6,655 nucleotides of DNA from Kangiella sp. (GCA_026195755.1 JAPHRL010000034.1:1-6655), one strand, 5' to 3'; shown: positions 1 through 6,655, counted from the stretch's first letter. The notes: generated from the letters alone by a model not told the origin. A program made the numbers and translations.

Positions 1-169
1 CGTCTTTATCAAATGCCATAAAAACTCGTGGATGCTGATTCCACAAAGTTTGATCCGGCATAGGACAGTGCACTGGTAAATCACTTTCGCTAACAGTAAT
101 GATTGGAGACGGTTTTGAGTTAGCACCATTATTATCAGTAGCTTGTTTTTCTGCCGCTTGCTTGACCAT
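1..169 (-). CDS. CHCC zinc-finger domain protein, N-terminal part (runs off left edge)
   Basis: This is the 5' end of a minus-strand gene: 56 complete codons are present and the rest lies beyond the left edge. The ATG at 169-167 is preceded by AAGGAG, with six bases between AGGAG (180-176) and the start, which supports this start well. After a polar, probably disordered first 25 residues comes VSESDLPVHCPMPDQTLW followed by NQHPRVFM. This matches the start of the small CHCC zinc-finger family (zf-CHCC), whose members bind zinc through Cys and His residues. Cys35 and His46 would be the first two ligands; the expected CPYC-type pair lies outside the window. Members are usually only about 60-90 residues, so most of the gene is probably here. 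The biochemical role of the family is not well defined. It lies 33 bases downstream of glnE on the same strand, so it is probably co-transcribed with it. Confidence 0.8.
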   Translation of the reverse strand, partial: MVKQAAEKQATDNNGANSKPSPIITVSESDLPVHCPMPDQTLWNQHPRVFMAFDKD

Positions 170-202
170 ATCGAGCTCCTTATTACGCCTGGTTCTGTTT
201 TC

Positions 203-3082
203 TCATTCTACATCGCTGTGTTGAAAAGTCGATTGCCAAACCTCAACAATTGCCTGTCGTTGTTCAGTCAGTTCATCTTTAGAAAGCAATGTTGGCTGAT
301 TTTGTAACGCTCTCGAATTGGCAATATCTCGGAGTAGTCGGTAATTTTCCATCATGCAGTCTCGGATGTCCTTATCCAGCAATTTTTTTTCTGTTAACAA
401 CTGTAACCAATCAACGTTGTTAAAGGGTAATACTCTAACTGAATCCTGCTCTAGAATTTTCCTGGAGTATTTTAACGCCCAATATTGTACTAAGAACTCT
501 ATATCAACCAGACCACCATCACCCTGTTTAATATCCCATAGACGAGCATCGGTTTTATCTAGGTTGTCGCGCATTTTTTTGCGCATTTTGATAACATCTC
601 GTCCAAGATGTTCACGCTTGTCGCAACTCAGTACTTTCTTACGTAAAGCCAAATAGCTTTCTTTTAAGCGATGATCACCAGCCACTGGCCTGGCTCGGAC
701 TATCGCCTGATGCTCCCAGGTCCAGGCCTCATTCATCTGATAATTATCAAAGGCATCAATATGGCTGACCAGCATTCCTGAACGCCCGGATGGACGCAAG
801 CGAGTATCCACTTCATACATGATGCCCTGTTGCGTTCGCGTTCCTAAGTAATGTACTAAGCGCTGCGCTAACCGGGTATAAAACTGATGCAACTCAAGCG
901 ATTTTCCATTGGTCGAATTCACAATGGTCATGGCTTCAGGATCACCTTGATATAAAAATACCAGATCCAGATCCGATCCATAACCCAGTTCATCTCCCCC
1001 AAGCTTGCCATAGCCCAATACTAAAAAGTCGGTCACCAATTCACTCGCATCCAGCCTGGGTTTGCCATGTTTGCTGGTAACTTCATTCCAAGCCAACTGA
1101 AGTAAATATTCCATAATGACCTCAGCAAGATCAGTTAATTGTTGCGAGACTTCGCTGATATCAAAACGTCGAGTGAGATCACCCGCCGCAATCTTGAATT
1201 GGCTGGATTGTTTAAAGCGACTCAAGGCTAACAGCTGCTCTTCTGTTTGACTCATTTCAATACGCATCATGGCCTGTTGCAATTGATTGGATAAATTATC
1301 CTTGGTTAATTGCTTGCCAAAATTACTGGGAAACAGAAGCTCATCCAAGAGCGATGGATAAATAGACAACTGTTGCGCCAACCAGCTTGAACGCGAAACT
1401 AATTGAACCAGAAACTCCAATACAGGAATATTTTCAGCCAGCATTTCAAAATAGGCTGTACGGCGGCCAATACCCTGCAATACTTCGACACAGCGTAGCA
1501 GCGTTTTGTTGGTATCTTTTTGTTTACTAGCCTCTATCACCAGATGTGGTAACAGCTGTTCTAAACGAGCAAATCCACGTGAACCGATTTTTCGCTCCGA
1601 GAACTCTTTTCGGAAGTTTTGTAATTCTTTTAAAGTCTGTTCAGATAGCGTGTACTGTTCAAGAACGCTCGCTTGACGCTCGCTTTCCAACTGTCCCTGT
1701 AATAACTTCTCTAAAACAGGAATTGCATCATTATGGCTGTGCTCATCTTTTGGATCTTGAAACAAGCCTTTGAAAAAGTTTGCCACGACCTTTTGATGCT
1801 GCGTCAGATCTGTTTCTACTTTTTGCCAGTCGACATATCCCATAAGTAGCGCAATCTTTAATTGCTGTTCTTCTGTCTCAGGCAAATCCTGAGTTTGCTT
1901 ATCAGCATGGATCTGTAAGCTGTTCTCCAGCTTGCGCAAAAACTCGTAAGCATTCCTGAGTTCTGCCGCATCATCCTCTTTAATCAATCCCTGTTGCACT
2001 AACGCTTCGAGTGCTTGCCACCAGTTTTTTGTTTGCAACTGAGGGTGGCGACCGCCGCTGATAAGCTGCAGACTTTGCACAATAAATTCCAGTTCACGTA
2101 TGCCACCATCACCTAGTTTGATATTGTTTTGTGTATCTTTGCGCAATAGCTCTGCTGTGATTTTTTGCTTTAACTGACGAATGGATTCAAGCACACTAAA
2201 ATCAATATATCGCCTAAAACTAAACGGCCGAATGATATTAACCAACTGTTCGCGAAAATGAGGGTGTGCTTGTAGAATCCGCGCTTTAATCATAGCAAAG
2301 CGCTCCCATTCACGACCCTGTTCCAAATAGTAATCCTGCAAGGCATTAAAGTTAGCTACTAGCGCACCACTTTGCCCATAGGGGCGCAACCGCATATCAA
2401 CCCGATAGACGAATCCATCTGCCGTATTATCAGACAGCAGGCTAATCAGTTTTTGTCCGTGGCGCATAAAGAACATTTGATTCTCAATCGGCTTGCGTTG
2501 CTCTTCACCAATTCGTGTTTCGCCTTCTCCCGGGTAACCAAAAATCAGATCTACATCCGATGAGAAATTGAGCTCTTCACCGCCCAGCTTCCCCATGGCC
2601 AGCACCAGCAAATGCTGCTCTTCACCGTCGCTGGATACAGGCACACCGTATTGCTGGCAGGTTTGCTGGTAACTCCAGTCTTGCGCACAATTGATCAGCT
2701 GCTCAGCCAGCACGGATTGCAGATAACAGATTTGTCGAATGGGTAGTTGCTGCAGAATATCGGCCACAGCAATTTGCATCGACCAATAATGACGTTGGTG
2801 ACGCAAGAATTTCTTTACCTCGTATTCAGGCCAGGACAGATCCAGCTTTTCTTGGATACTTAAAATATTGGCTGACAAGTGACTCAAGTCAGCAGCCAGA
2901 GCCTCCACTAACCATTGCGGCTGGCGTTTTGCCCAATGATCGAGGTAATCACTACCACATAAAACCCTTGCCACCTGCTCCATATCACCCGCATAAGCGG
3001 TACCCAGAGCCTCGAGCCACTGCGAGGTTCGCTGTTCTGCTTCAGCCTGTAGGGTTTCTGGAATCGGTGCTATCTGCATCAT
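203..3082 (-). CDS. glnE: Bifunctional glutamine synthetase adenylyltransferase/deadenylylase (GlnE)
   Basis: This 959-residue cytoplasmic enzyme adds AMP to, and removes AMP from, a tyrosine of glutamine synthetase, so that nitrogen assimilation follows the glutamine and PII signal. The length is normal for the family (about 945-990). Two homologous nucleotidyltransferase halves are visible. The N-terminal half has MGKLGGEELNFSSDVDLIF (163-181) and YRVDMRLRPYG (226-236). The C-terminal half has GYGKLGGDELGYGSDLDLVF (690-709) and YEVDTRLRPSG (756-766). The metal-binding Asp pairs are 176/178 and 704/706, and both are intact. Each half is followed by a helical region containing GDGG(I/L)xx(I/L)EF(I/L)VQ (325-336 and 854-865). 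In E. coli the N half deadenylylates and the C half adenylylates. The gene starts with two consecutive ATGs and has no clear Shine-Dalgarno; an in-frame TAA lies at 3127-3125 with no earlier start codon between. No frameshift or missing motif was seen. Confidence 0.98.
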   Translation of the reverse strand: MMQIAPIPETLQAEAEQRTSQWLEALGTAYAGDMEQVARVLCGSDYLDHWAKRQPQWLVEALAADLSHLSANILSIQEKLDLSWPEYEVKKFLRHQRHYWSMQIAVADILQQLPIRQICYLQSVLAEQLINCAQDWSYQQTCQQYGVPVSSDGEEQHLLVLAMGKLGGEELNFSSDVDLIFGYPGEGETRIGEEQRKPIENQMFFMRHGQKLISLLSDNTADGFVYRVDMRLRPYGQSGALVANFNALQDYYLEQGREWERFAMIKARILQAHPHFREQLVNIIRPFSFRRYIDFSVLESIRQLKQKITAELLRKDTQNNIKLGDGGIRELEFIVQSLQLISGGRHPQLQTKNWWQALEALVQQGLIKEDDAAELRNAYEFLRKLENSLQIHADKQTQDLPETEEQQLKIALLMGYVDWQKVETDLTQHQKVVANFFKGLFQDPKDEHSHNDAIPVLEKLLQGQLESERQASVLEQYTLSEQTLKELQNFRKEFSERKIGSRGFARLEQLLPHLVIEASKQKDTNKTLLRCVEVLQGIGRRTAYFEMLAENIPVLEFLVQLVSRSSWLAQQLSIYPSLLDELLFPSNFGKQLTKDNLSNQLQQAMMRIEMSQTEEQLLALSRFKQSSQFKIAAGDLTRRFDISEVSQQLTDLAEVIMEYLLQLAWNEVTSKHGKPRLDASELVTDFLVLGYGKLGGDELGYGSDLDLVFLYQGDPEAMTIVNSTNGKSLELHQFYTRLAQRLVHYLGTRTQQGIMYEVDTRLRPSGRSGMLVSHIDAFDNYQMNEAWTWEHQAIVRARPVAGDHRLKESYLALRKKVLSCDKREHLGRDVIKMRKKMRDNLDKTDARLWDIKQGDGGLVDIEFLVQYWALKYSRKILEQDSVRVLPFNNVDWLQLLTEKKLLDKDIRDCMMENYRLLRDIANSRALQNQPTLLSKDELTEQRQAIVEVWQSTFQHSDVE

Positions 3083-3156
3083 TAATGAATCAACTTTTGT
3101 CGTATTTACTGGCCTGGAAGAGGATTATGCTATCGTATTTGGGGTGTTTTAAGCTA

Positions 3157-3186
3157 TTGATGTTGTACGATTTATTACAATTTAAT
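3157..3186 (+). promoter_or_regulatory. Candidate sigma-70 promoter for lemA
   Basis: TTGATG (3157-3162) matches four of six bases of the -35 consensus. After an 18-base spacer, TTTAAT (3181-3186) matches five of six bases of the -10 consensus. It would give a 5' leader of roughly 65 bases before the lemA start. This is a match by eye in A+T-rich DNA, where chance matches are common. Confidence 0.35.
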
Positions 3187-3190
3187 GCAA
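3162..3190 (-). promoter_or_regulatory. Candidate weak promoter for glnE
   Basis: Read leftward, TTGCAT (3190-3185) and TACAAC (3167-3162) are 17 bases apart, the ideal spacing. They match three of six -35 bases and four of six -10 bases. It would give a leader of about 75 bases for glnE. It overlaps the candidate lemA promoter almost completely, so the two might exclude each other. The support is weak. Confidence 0.25.
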
Positions 3191-3259
3191 ACTAATAATT
3201 TATCCGCCCGACAAACATTGATAGGATAGGCCGATAACAATGAATAAGGAGTATCTTAA

Positions 3260-3847
3260 ATGGGCATCATCATCACGTTAGTCATCATCGTTGCGTTAAT
3301 CCTGTTTATCGTCGGGATTTACAACAAGCTGGTCAACCTGCGCAATCGCTTTAAAAATGCTTACGCACAAATCGATGTACAGCTTAACCGCCGCTACGAC
3401 CTAATCCCGAATCTGGTTGAAACCGCCAAAGGTTATATGAAACACGAGCGCGAAACGCTAGAAGGCGTTATCAATGCTCGCAACACAGCAGTTTCAGCAA
3501 ATCAGGCAGCAGCCGACCATCCCGAAGATCCGAACGCCATTAAGAACCTTAATCAGGCTGAAGGTCAACTTACTGGTGCATTAGGTCGCTTGTTTGCCTT
3601 ATCGGAAAACTACCCGGACTTGAAAGCCAATCAAAACATGGCTCAATTGATGGAAGAGTTAAGCACCACCGAGAACAAAATTGCTTTTGCCCGTCAGGCT
3701 TATAATGATGCCGTCATGCAATACAATACTTATCGCGAGCAAGTGCCAAACAACTTTATCGCTAATCCATTTGGTTTCCAGGAAGCCGAGTTGTTTGAAG
3801 TTGAAGATGAGCAGGTTAGAGAAGCTGTTAAAGTATCTTTTGACTAA
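3260..3847 (+). CDS. lemA: LemA family membrane-anchored protein
   Basis: This is a 195-residue LemA family protein, close to the usual length of about 185-200. It begins with one hydrophobic segment (residues about 2-20, IIITLVIIVALILFIVGI), which should anchor it in the inner membrane. A long, charged, mostly helical bundle follows. Family hallmarks are RRYDLIPNLVETAKGY (44-59), the AxN-rich helix around 73-82, LSENYPDLKANQNM (114-127) and TENKIAFARQAYNDAV (137-152). The start is well supported by AAGGAG (3246-3251), eight bases before the ATG. The biochemical function of LemA proteins is not settled; genes for them very often sit beside an M48/HtpX-type protease gene, as here, and roles in envelope quality control or protease assembly have been suggested. 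The stop is 37 bases before the protease start, so the two probably share a transcript. Confidence 0.95.
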   Translation: MGIIITLVIIVALILFIVGIYNKLVNLRNRFKNAYAQIDVQLNRRYDLIPNLVETAKGYMKHERETLEGVINARNTAVSANQAAADHPEDPNAIKNLNQAEGQLTGALGRLFALSENYPDLKANQNMAQLMEELSTTENKIAFARQAYNDAVMQYNTYREQVPNNFIANPFGFQEAELFEVEDEQVREAVKVSFD

Positions 3848-3884
3848 CCCTCATTTTTTCATCAAACGATAAGCAATAACAAGA

Positions 3885-5822
3885 ATGGACTTTTTTGAAC
3901 ATCAAGAAGTAGCCAGGAAGAAAACCCGGCTACTCGTTTTCTACTTCCTGATGGCTGTGATCTTAATTGTTGCAGCCCTCAATTTTATTGGCTTCATGCT
4001 AGTCAAATCACAAACCTCTCCCGACAATCCTTTCTCAATCAGCGACTGGTTTCAGCATTCATGGTTTTATGCCGTGACCCTTGGCACTATTTTGTTGATC
4101 TTGTTAGGTTCTTTATTTCGTTGGTTCCAGCTCAGCGCAGGCGGCAAAGCAGTTGCTTCAATGGTTAAGGCACGCGAGGTGTTGCCGGATACCAATGACC
4201 TTTTGGAACGCAGACTACTCAATGTAGTTGAAGAAATGTCTATTGCCTCAGGAACATCCGTTCCCACGGTGTATGTGATGGATGAGGAAGAATCGATTAA
4301 CGCATTCGTGGCAGGACTTGAAGCCAGCGATACGATACTGGTTGTCACCAAAGGCGCTCTACAGAACCTGACTCGTCAGGAACTGCAAGGCGTAGTCGCT
4401 CATGAATACAGCCATATCTTCAATTCTGATATGCGCATCAATGTACGCTTAATCGCGATACTGGCCGGTATTTTACTACTGGGTCAGGCTGGATATTTTG
4501 TCATGCGCTATATCCGCTACGGTAACATCCGTAGTAGCAAAGAAAGTGGCGGTGCAGTAGTAGCCGTATTTGTAATCGGCATATCACTGTTCATTATTGG
4601 ATATATTGGCTTATTCTTTGGTCGCTTAATTAAAGCGGCCATATCACGCCAACGAGAATATCTGGCTGACGCTTCTGCCGTTCAGTATGCCCGAGACAAC
4701 GAAGGCCTGGCCGGAGCCTTTATCAAGATCAAACAGCAAGGTTCTTTGCTAAAAAACTCGCATGCCGAAGAAACCAGCCACATGTGTATTTCAGAACCGA
4801 TCAAGCTCAATTTAAATAGCCTGGCTTCGCACCCGCCGATTGAAAAAAGACTGACAGCTATCATGCCCGGCTGGCGTAACCTTGCCGAACAAATCGAAGA
4901 GCAGCGCCTGCGTGAAATGAATCAAGAGCAACAACATGAAGACATTGAGCTTGAACCTGAAAGCAAGCAAGCTGCTGACTTTGGATTTGGCGCTATTATC
5001 GACACCATTGGCCAACCGACCACTCTGCATCAACACGCTGCCGGGGTTTTATTACTGGGTTTACCCGAAATTATTCGCCAAGCCGCTCATGGTCAACACT
5101 CAAACTATAATGCAACGCATCTGGCGCTAGCCCTGCTACTGAGCGATGATCATCAGGTTTCTGAATCAGTCTTAAATCTAATAGCCGACAAAACCAGTCA
5201 GCAAGATGCCGACCAGGTTCTAGAGTTAGCGCAACACATCACCAAAGATAAACGTCACTTACGTCTAGCCATGCTGGATATCTCCATTCCAAGCCTGCGC
5301 CGACTCGGCACTAAAGAACGCAAAGAGTTTTTAAACTTACTAAGAGAAGCGATTCATCTGGACAGTCATATCTCTGAATTTGAATATGTGCTTTACGCCA
5401 TACTGCAAAAGAACCTCAGCGATACCAAACAACCACCCAGCAACAGCATCAAAAGCTTCAACGGAGTGGCTAACGAAATCCAGGTTATCCTTTCCGCGAC
5501 AGTGCACAGCACCGGCCAAAGCGAGGAAGAAAAACAAGCGCTATATTCAAAACTGATACAGCCCTTTGTCAAAGATCCATCTCCATTGCTTGAGAAAAGC
5601 TTCGATGCCGAATCTTTCCATCAAGCCTTAAAACGCCTCAATCAGTTAACCCCAATGCTGAAAAAGCCATTGATTCAAGCACTTGAAGACGCCGTATCCT
5701 ACGATGGCAAAATCCATCCACAGGAAATCGAACTACTCCGCGCCATTGCCGAATGCTTAAACTGCCCTATTCCACCGATATTGGAACAGGCGCAGCAAGA
5801 GCTAGCGAAAGAAAAGGCGTAA
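3885..5822 (+). CDS. M48 family (HtpX/Ste24-like) membrane zinc metalloprotease with long C-terminal extension
   Basis: This is a 645-residue integral membrane peptidase of family M48. Hydrophobic segments lie at about 16-40, 59-80, 187-208 and 222-246. The zinc site is intact: HEYSH (173-177) gives two His ligands and the catalytic Glu174, and REYLADASA (257-265) gives the third ligand Glu258. SINAFVAG (137-144) and the SHPPIEKRL motif (315-323) are also typical of M48. The catalytic part, as in HtpX, should face the cytoplasm and cleave damaged or misassembled membrane proteins. HtpX is only about 290 residues; here a soluble, largely helical tail of some 310 residues is added (about 335-645). 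It ends in a conserved-looking acidic helix pair with VSYDGKIHPQEIELLRAIAE (604-623), reminiscent of TerB-like domains. Long forms of this kind are known next to lemA, so it is not called htpX. The ATG has no clear Shine-Dalgarno, and coupling to lemA translation is possible. Confidence 0.93.
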   Translation: MDFFEHQEVARKKTRLLVFYFLMAVILIVAALNFIGFMLVKSQTSPDNPFSISDWFQHSWFYAVTLGTILLILLGSLFRWFQLSAGGKAVASMVKAREVLPDTNDLLERRLLNVVEEMSIASGTSVPTVYVMDEEESINAFVAGLEASDTILVVTKGALQNLTRQELQGVVAHEYSHIFNSDMRINVRLIAILAGILLLGQAGYFVMRYIRYGNIRSSKESGGAVVAVFVIGISLFIIGYIGLFFGRLIKAAISRQREYLADASAVQYARDNEGLAGAFIKIKQQGSLLKNSHAEETSHMCISEPIKLNLNSLASHPPIEKRLTAIMPGWRNLAEQIEEQRLREMNQEQQHEDIELEPESKQAADFGFGAIIDTIGQPTTLHQHAAGVLLLGLPEIIRQAAHGQHSNYNATHLALALLLSDDHQVSESVLNLIADKTSQQDADQVLELAQHITKDKRHLRLAMLDISIPSLRRLGTKERKEFLNLLREAIHLDSHISEFEYVLYAILQKNLSDTKQPPSNSIKSFNGVANEIQVILSATVHSTGQSEEEKQALYSKLIQPFVKDPSPLLEKSFDAESFHQALKRLNQLTPMLKKPLIQALEDAVSYDGKIHPQEIELLRAIAECLNCPIPPILEQAQQELAKEKA

Positions 5823-5856
5823 AACTCAACCATAACTGAATTATAGTCCTTAAAAG

Positions 5857-6126
5857 ATGAGTACTACTATTTTAGCCTTAGCAAAATTATTTCAATCTGG
5901 CAGATTAAGTGCTGATGAGTTCTCAAATACATATATGGAACTTTGGAAGTTTGAAGGCAAAGAAGGAATATTAAGTAATGATGATGACCTTTTAAGTGAA
6001 TGTCTATCTAGTATTTTTTGTTTGGCTGATTTGTACAATTCAAGCATCACTCGTAAAAGTTTCGAATTAAATGAAGCTCAGCTTAGAGAAAGAATTACAG
6101 GTTTATTACAAACTTTAAACGAGTAG
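5857..6126 (+). CDS. Colicin D-type immunity-like protein (orphan)
   Basis: This is an 89-residue acidic protein (14 Asp/Glu against 8 Lys/Arg) with no signal peptide or membrane segment. From memory of the family, its layout follows that of the colicin D immunity protein (about 87 residues), nearly without gaps. It has an N-terminal helix with LAKLF (8-12), then an EFS motif (21-23), a central Leu/Glu/Ala helix with an AD pair (about 45-60), then an acidic stretch and a final LRERITGLLQTL helix (76-87). Such proteins bind and block the tRNA-cleaving domain of colicin D-like toxins. No toxin gene is visible here. The coding region is 31% G+C by count (84 of 270), clearly below its neighbours. 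Leucine is mostly TTA and three of four Arg codons are AGA. These features suggest acquisition by transfer. It starts 34 bases after the protease gene, with no convincing Shine-Dalgarno or terminator between. The family call rests on remembered similarity and was not searched. Confidence 0.62.
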   Translation: MSTTILALAKLFQSGRLSADEFSNTYMELWKFEGKEGILSNDDDLLSECLSSIFCLADLYNSSITRKSFELNEAQLRERITGLLQTLNE

Positions 6127-6143
6127 CATTCATAGCATTATAG

Positions 6144-6161
6144 GATGGGTTATAACCCATC
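6144..6161. repeat. Perfect 18-bp palindrome GATGGGTTATAACCCATC
   Basis: Two nine-base arms are exact reverse complements with no loop (6144-6152 and 6153-6161). It begins 18 bases after the stop of the immunity-like gene. The flanking TAG and the GATGGGTTA / TAACCCATC arms resemble short repeats scattered between genes in many gammaproteobacteria. It is followed by AAAACC and not by a T-run, so it is not a standard intrinsic terminator. Folding as RNA would need some central bases to open into a loop. Confidence 0.7.
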
Positions 6162-6208
6162 AAAACCTCGAATACGTTTCCTACTTGATATCAAAAGTCA
6201 CTGGATTA

Positions 6209-6230
6209 TGAAATACCTCCATGTATTTCA
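6209..6230. repeat. Inverted repeat with 8-bp arms and 6-base loop
   Basis: TGAAATAC (6209-6216) and GTATTTCA (6223-6230) are perfect reverse complements around the loop CTCCAT. Further out, CTGG (6201-6204) and CCAG (6238-6241) could add a second stem segment. No T-run follows on either strand within a few bases, so a terminator is unlikely. It is best read as one unit of the repeat-rich spacer. Confidence 0.6.
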
Positions 6231-6259
6231 CCAAAGGCCAGCTTCGCTGTTCAAAATCG

Positions 6260-6315
6260 CTCCCTACGAGTTTGTCCGCGGTAAGCGACTGAAGGGAGTG
6301 CCATCGGTACCGCGG
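6260..6315. repeat. Interleaved inverted repeats CTCCCT/AGGGAG and CCGCGGTA/TACCGCGG
   Basis: CCGCGGTA (6276-6283) and TACCGCGG (6308-6315) are perfect eight-base inverted arms 24 bases apart. CTCCCT (6260-6265) pairs with AGGGAG (6293-6298), with one arm lying inside the other pair's loop, so the two stems cannot nest and would form a pseudoknot or alternative folds. The G+C-rich arm followed by TATGACG resembles REP-like intergenic repeats ending in CCGCGGTATGACG seen in several proteobacteria; this is from memory and was not searched. Confidence 0.5.
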
Positions 6316-6348
6316 TATGACGAGCAAAAGTGATTTACGTATTTACAT

Positions 6349-6655
6349 TTAATTCCAATAAGGGTTTTCCTCCAACGCTCTGGTGCGCATGGTGACTAGT
6401 GCTTCGAGGATGTCTTTCTCGGTGCGTTCCAGACGTTCGTCGGTTTGGTTTTCTGTTTTCAGGGCGCGGCGGATAAATTCGAGTTGTTTGAAGAGTTCAA
6501 TACTGGCGACCAGGTCGACCCATCTTTGGCGGTAAGGTTTGCGCTTTTTGTTTTCGAACAAACTGCCGAAGAAGAGGCCGATATCGAGGGTTCGATACAT
6601 GCGAGGCAGATAGGAAAGATAGTCGTTTTCGGTCAGTTCATCTTTGCCGGTTAAG
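6349..6655 (-). CDS. Unidentified protein, C-terminal part (runs off right edge)
   Basis: The frame that ends at the TAA at 6351-6349 stays open without a stop to the right edge, giving the last 101 residues of a longer protein. The ATG at 6600-6598 is probably internal: upstream codons read LTGKDELTENDYLSYLPR in the same frame, which looks like real protein. The fragment has an aromatic, partly hydrophobic stretch (RTLDIGLFFGSLF), then a basic KKRKPYRQRW segment, then a long charged helix-rich tail ending in ENPYWN. No domain was recognised. The helices (ELFKQLEFIRRALKTE and ERTEKDILEALVTMRTRALE) suggest a soluble helical C-terminus. It converges on the immunity-like gene across the repeat-rich spacer. 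That it is coding is fairly likely from its composition; its function is unknown. Confidence 0.6.
   Translation of the reverse strand, partial: LTGKDELTENDYLSYLPRMYRTLDIGLFFGSLFENKKRKPYRQRWVDLVASIELFKQLEFIRRALKTENQTDERLERTEKDILEALVTMRTRALEENPYWN

Larger units (their letters stand above)
3083..3259. promoter_or_regulatory. Divergent intergenic region between glnE and lemA
   Basis: These 177 bases separate the start codons of two divergent transcription units, so they must hold the promoter for glnE (leftward) and for lemA plus the M48 protease (rightward). The middle (about 3150-3200) is very A+T-rich. Candidate core promoters on both strands overlap in this part and are listed separately. 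No strong operator-like palindrome, riboswitch or RNA gene was recognised by eye. Confidence 0.6.
6127..6348. other. Non-coding, repeat-rich spacer between convergent genes
   Basis: These 222 bases separate the plus-strand immunity-like gene from the end of the minus-strand gene at the right edge. They hold the three inverted-repeat units listed separately and a small CAGC-TTC-GCTG hairpin (6239-6249). An open frame crosses the stretch on each strand, but neither has a ribosome site or recognisable domain. No clear intrinsic terminator was found for either converging gene. The density of symmetric sequence suggests a composite intergenic repeat that may occur elsewhere in the genome. Confidence 0.5.

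Noticed and set aside
1546..1773. Plus-strand open frame inside glnE
   Set aside because: It lies wholly antisense to the intact, well-conserved glnE and shows no domain of its own.
3240..3281. Short ATG frame overlapping the lemA start (13 codons), a possible leader peptide
   Set aside because: Its ATG lies just upstream of the lemA ribosome site and the frame ends soon after the lemA start. It has no ribosome site of its own and no attenuator-like structure was seen.
6144..6170. Palindrome as an intrinsic terminator for the protease/immunity transcript
   Set aside because: There is no loop and it is followed by AAAACC on the plus strand; read leftward it is followed by CTATAATG. Neither is a T-run.
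6145..6333. Plus-strand 62-codon open frame across the spacer
   Set aside because: It starts inside the 18-bp palindrome, has no ribosome site, and its sequence is a read-through of the inverted repeats. It has no recognisable domain.
6182..6334. Minus-strand open stretch of about 50 codons in the same spacer (reads SDFEQRSWPLVKYMEVFH)
   Set aside because: It looks somewhat protein-like but has no convincing start or ribosome site and lies wholly in the repeat units, so it is more likely a chance frame in a repeated element.
6445..6654. Plus-strand open frame opposite the right-edge gene
   Set aside because: It is antisense to a frame with better protein-like composition, has no ribosome site and no recognisable domain.

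Overview
The window looks like chromosomal DNA of a gammaproteobacterium with a mid-range G+C content. The evidence is the two-domain GlnE adenylyltransferase of proteobacterial type, a CHCC zinc-finger gene next to it, and a LemA / long M48 peptidase pair. A marine lineage such as Kangiella is possible, but this is an impression and not shown by the sequence.

Layout from left to right. On the minus strand, glnE (203-3082) is followed 33 bases later by the 5' part of a small zinc-finger gene (1-169, cut by the window edge). A 177-base divergent intergenic region (3083-3259) must carry the promoters for glnE and for the plus-strand unit. That unit is lemA (3260-3847) and an M48-family membrane metalloprotease (3885-5822), 37 bases apart and probably co-transcribed. 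Just downstream, 34 bases after the protease, is a small A+T-rich gene (5857-6126, 31% G+C) whose protein resembles colicin D immunity proteins in length and sequence layout. No matching toxin gene is visible. A non-coding stretch of about 220 bases (6127-6348) follows. It contains three separate inverted repeats and looks like a composite intergenic repeat. The window ends in the 3' part of an unrecognised minus-strand gene (6349 to the right edge).

How the genes work together. GlnE controls nitrogen assimilation by adenylylating and deadenylylating glutamine synthetase. LemA and the M48 protease form a pair of inner-membrane proteins of the kind linked to envelope protein quality control. 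The immunity-like gene appears to be a transferred defence gene placed between this housekeeping operon and a repeat-rich spacer. It and the repeat cluster are the parts of the window most worth a second look; the rest is conventional.
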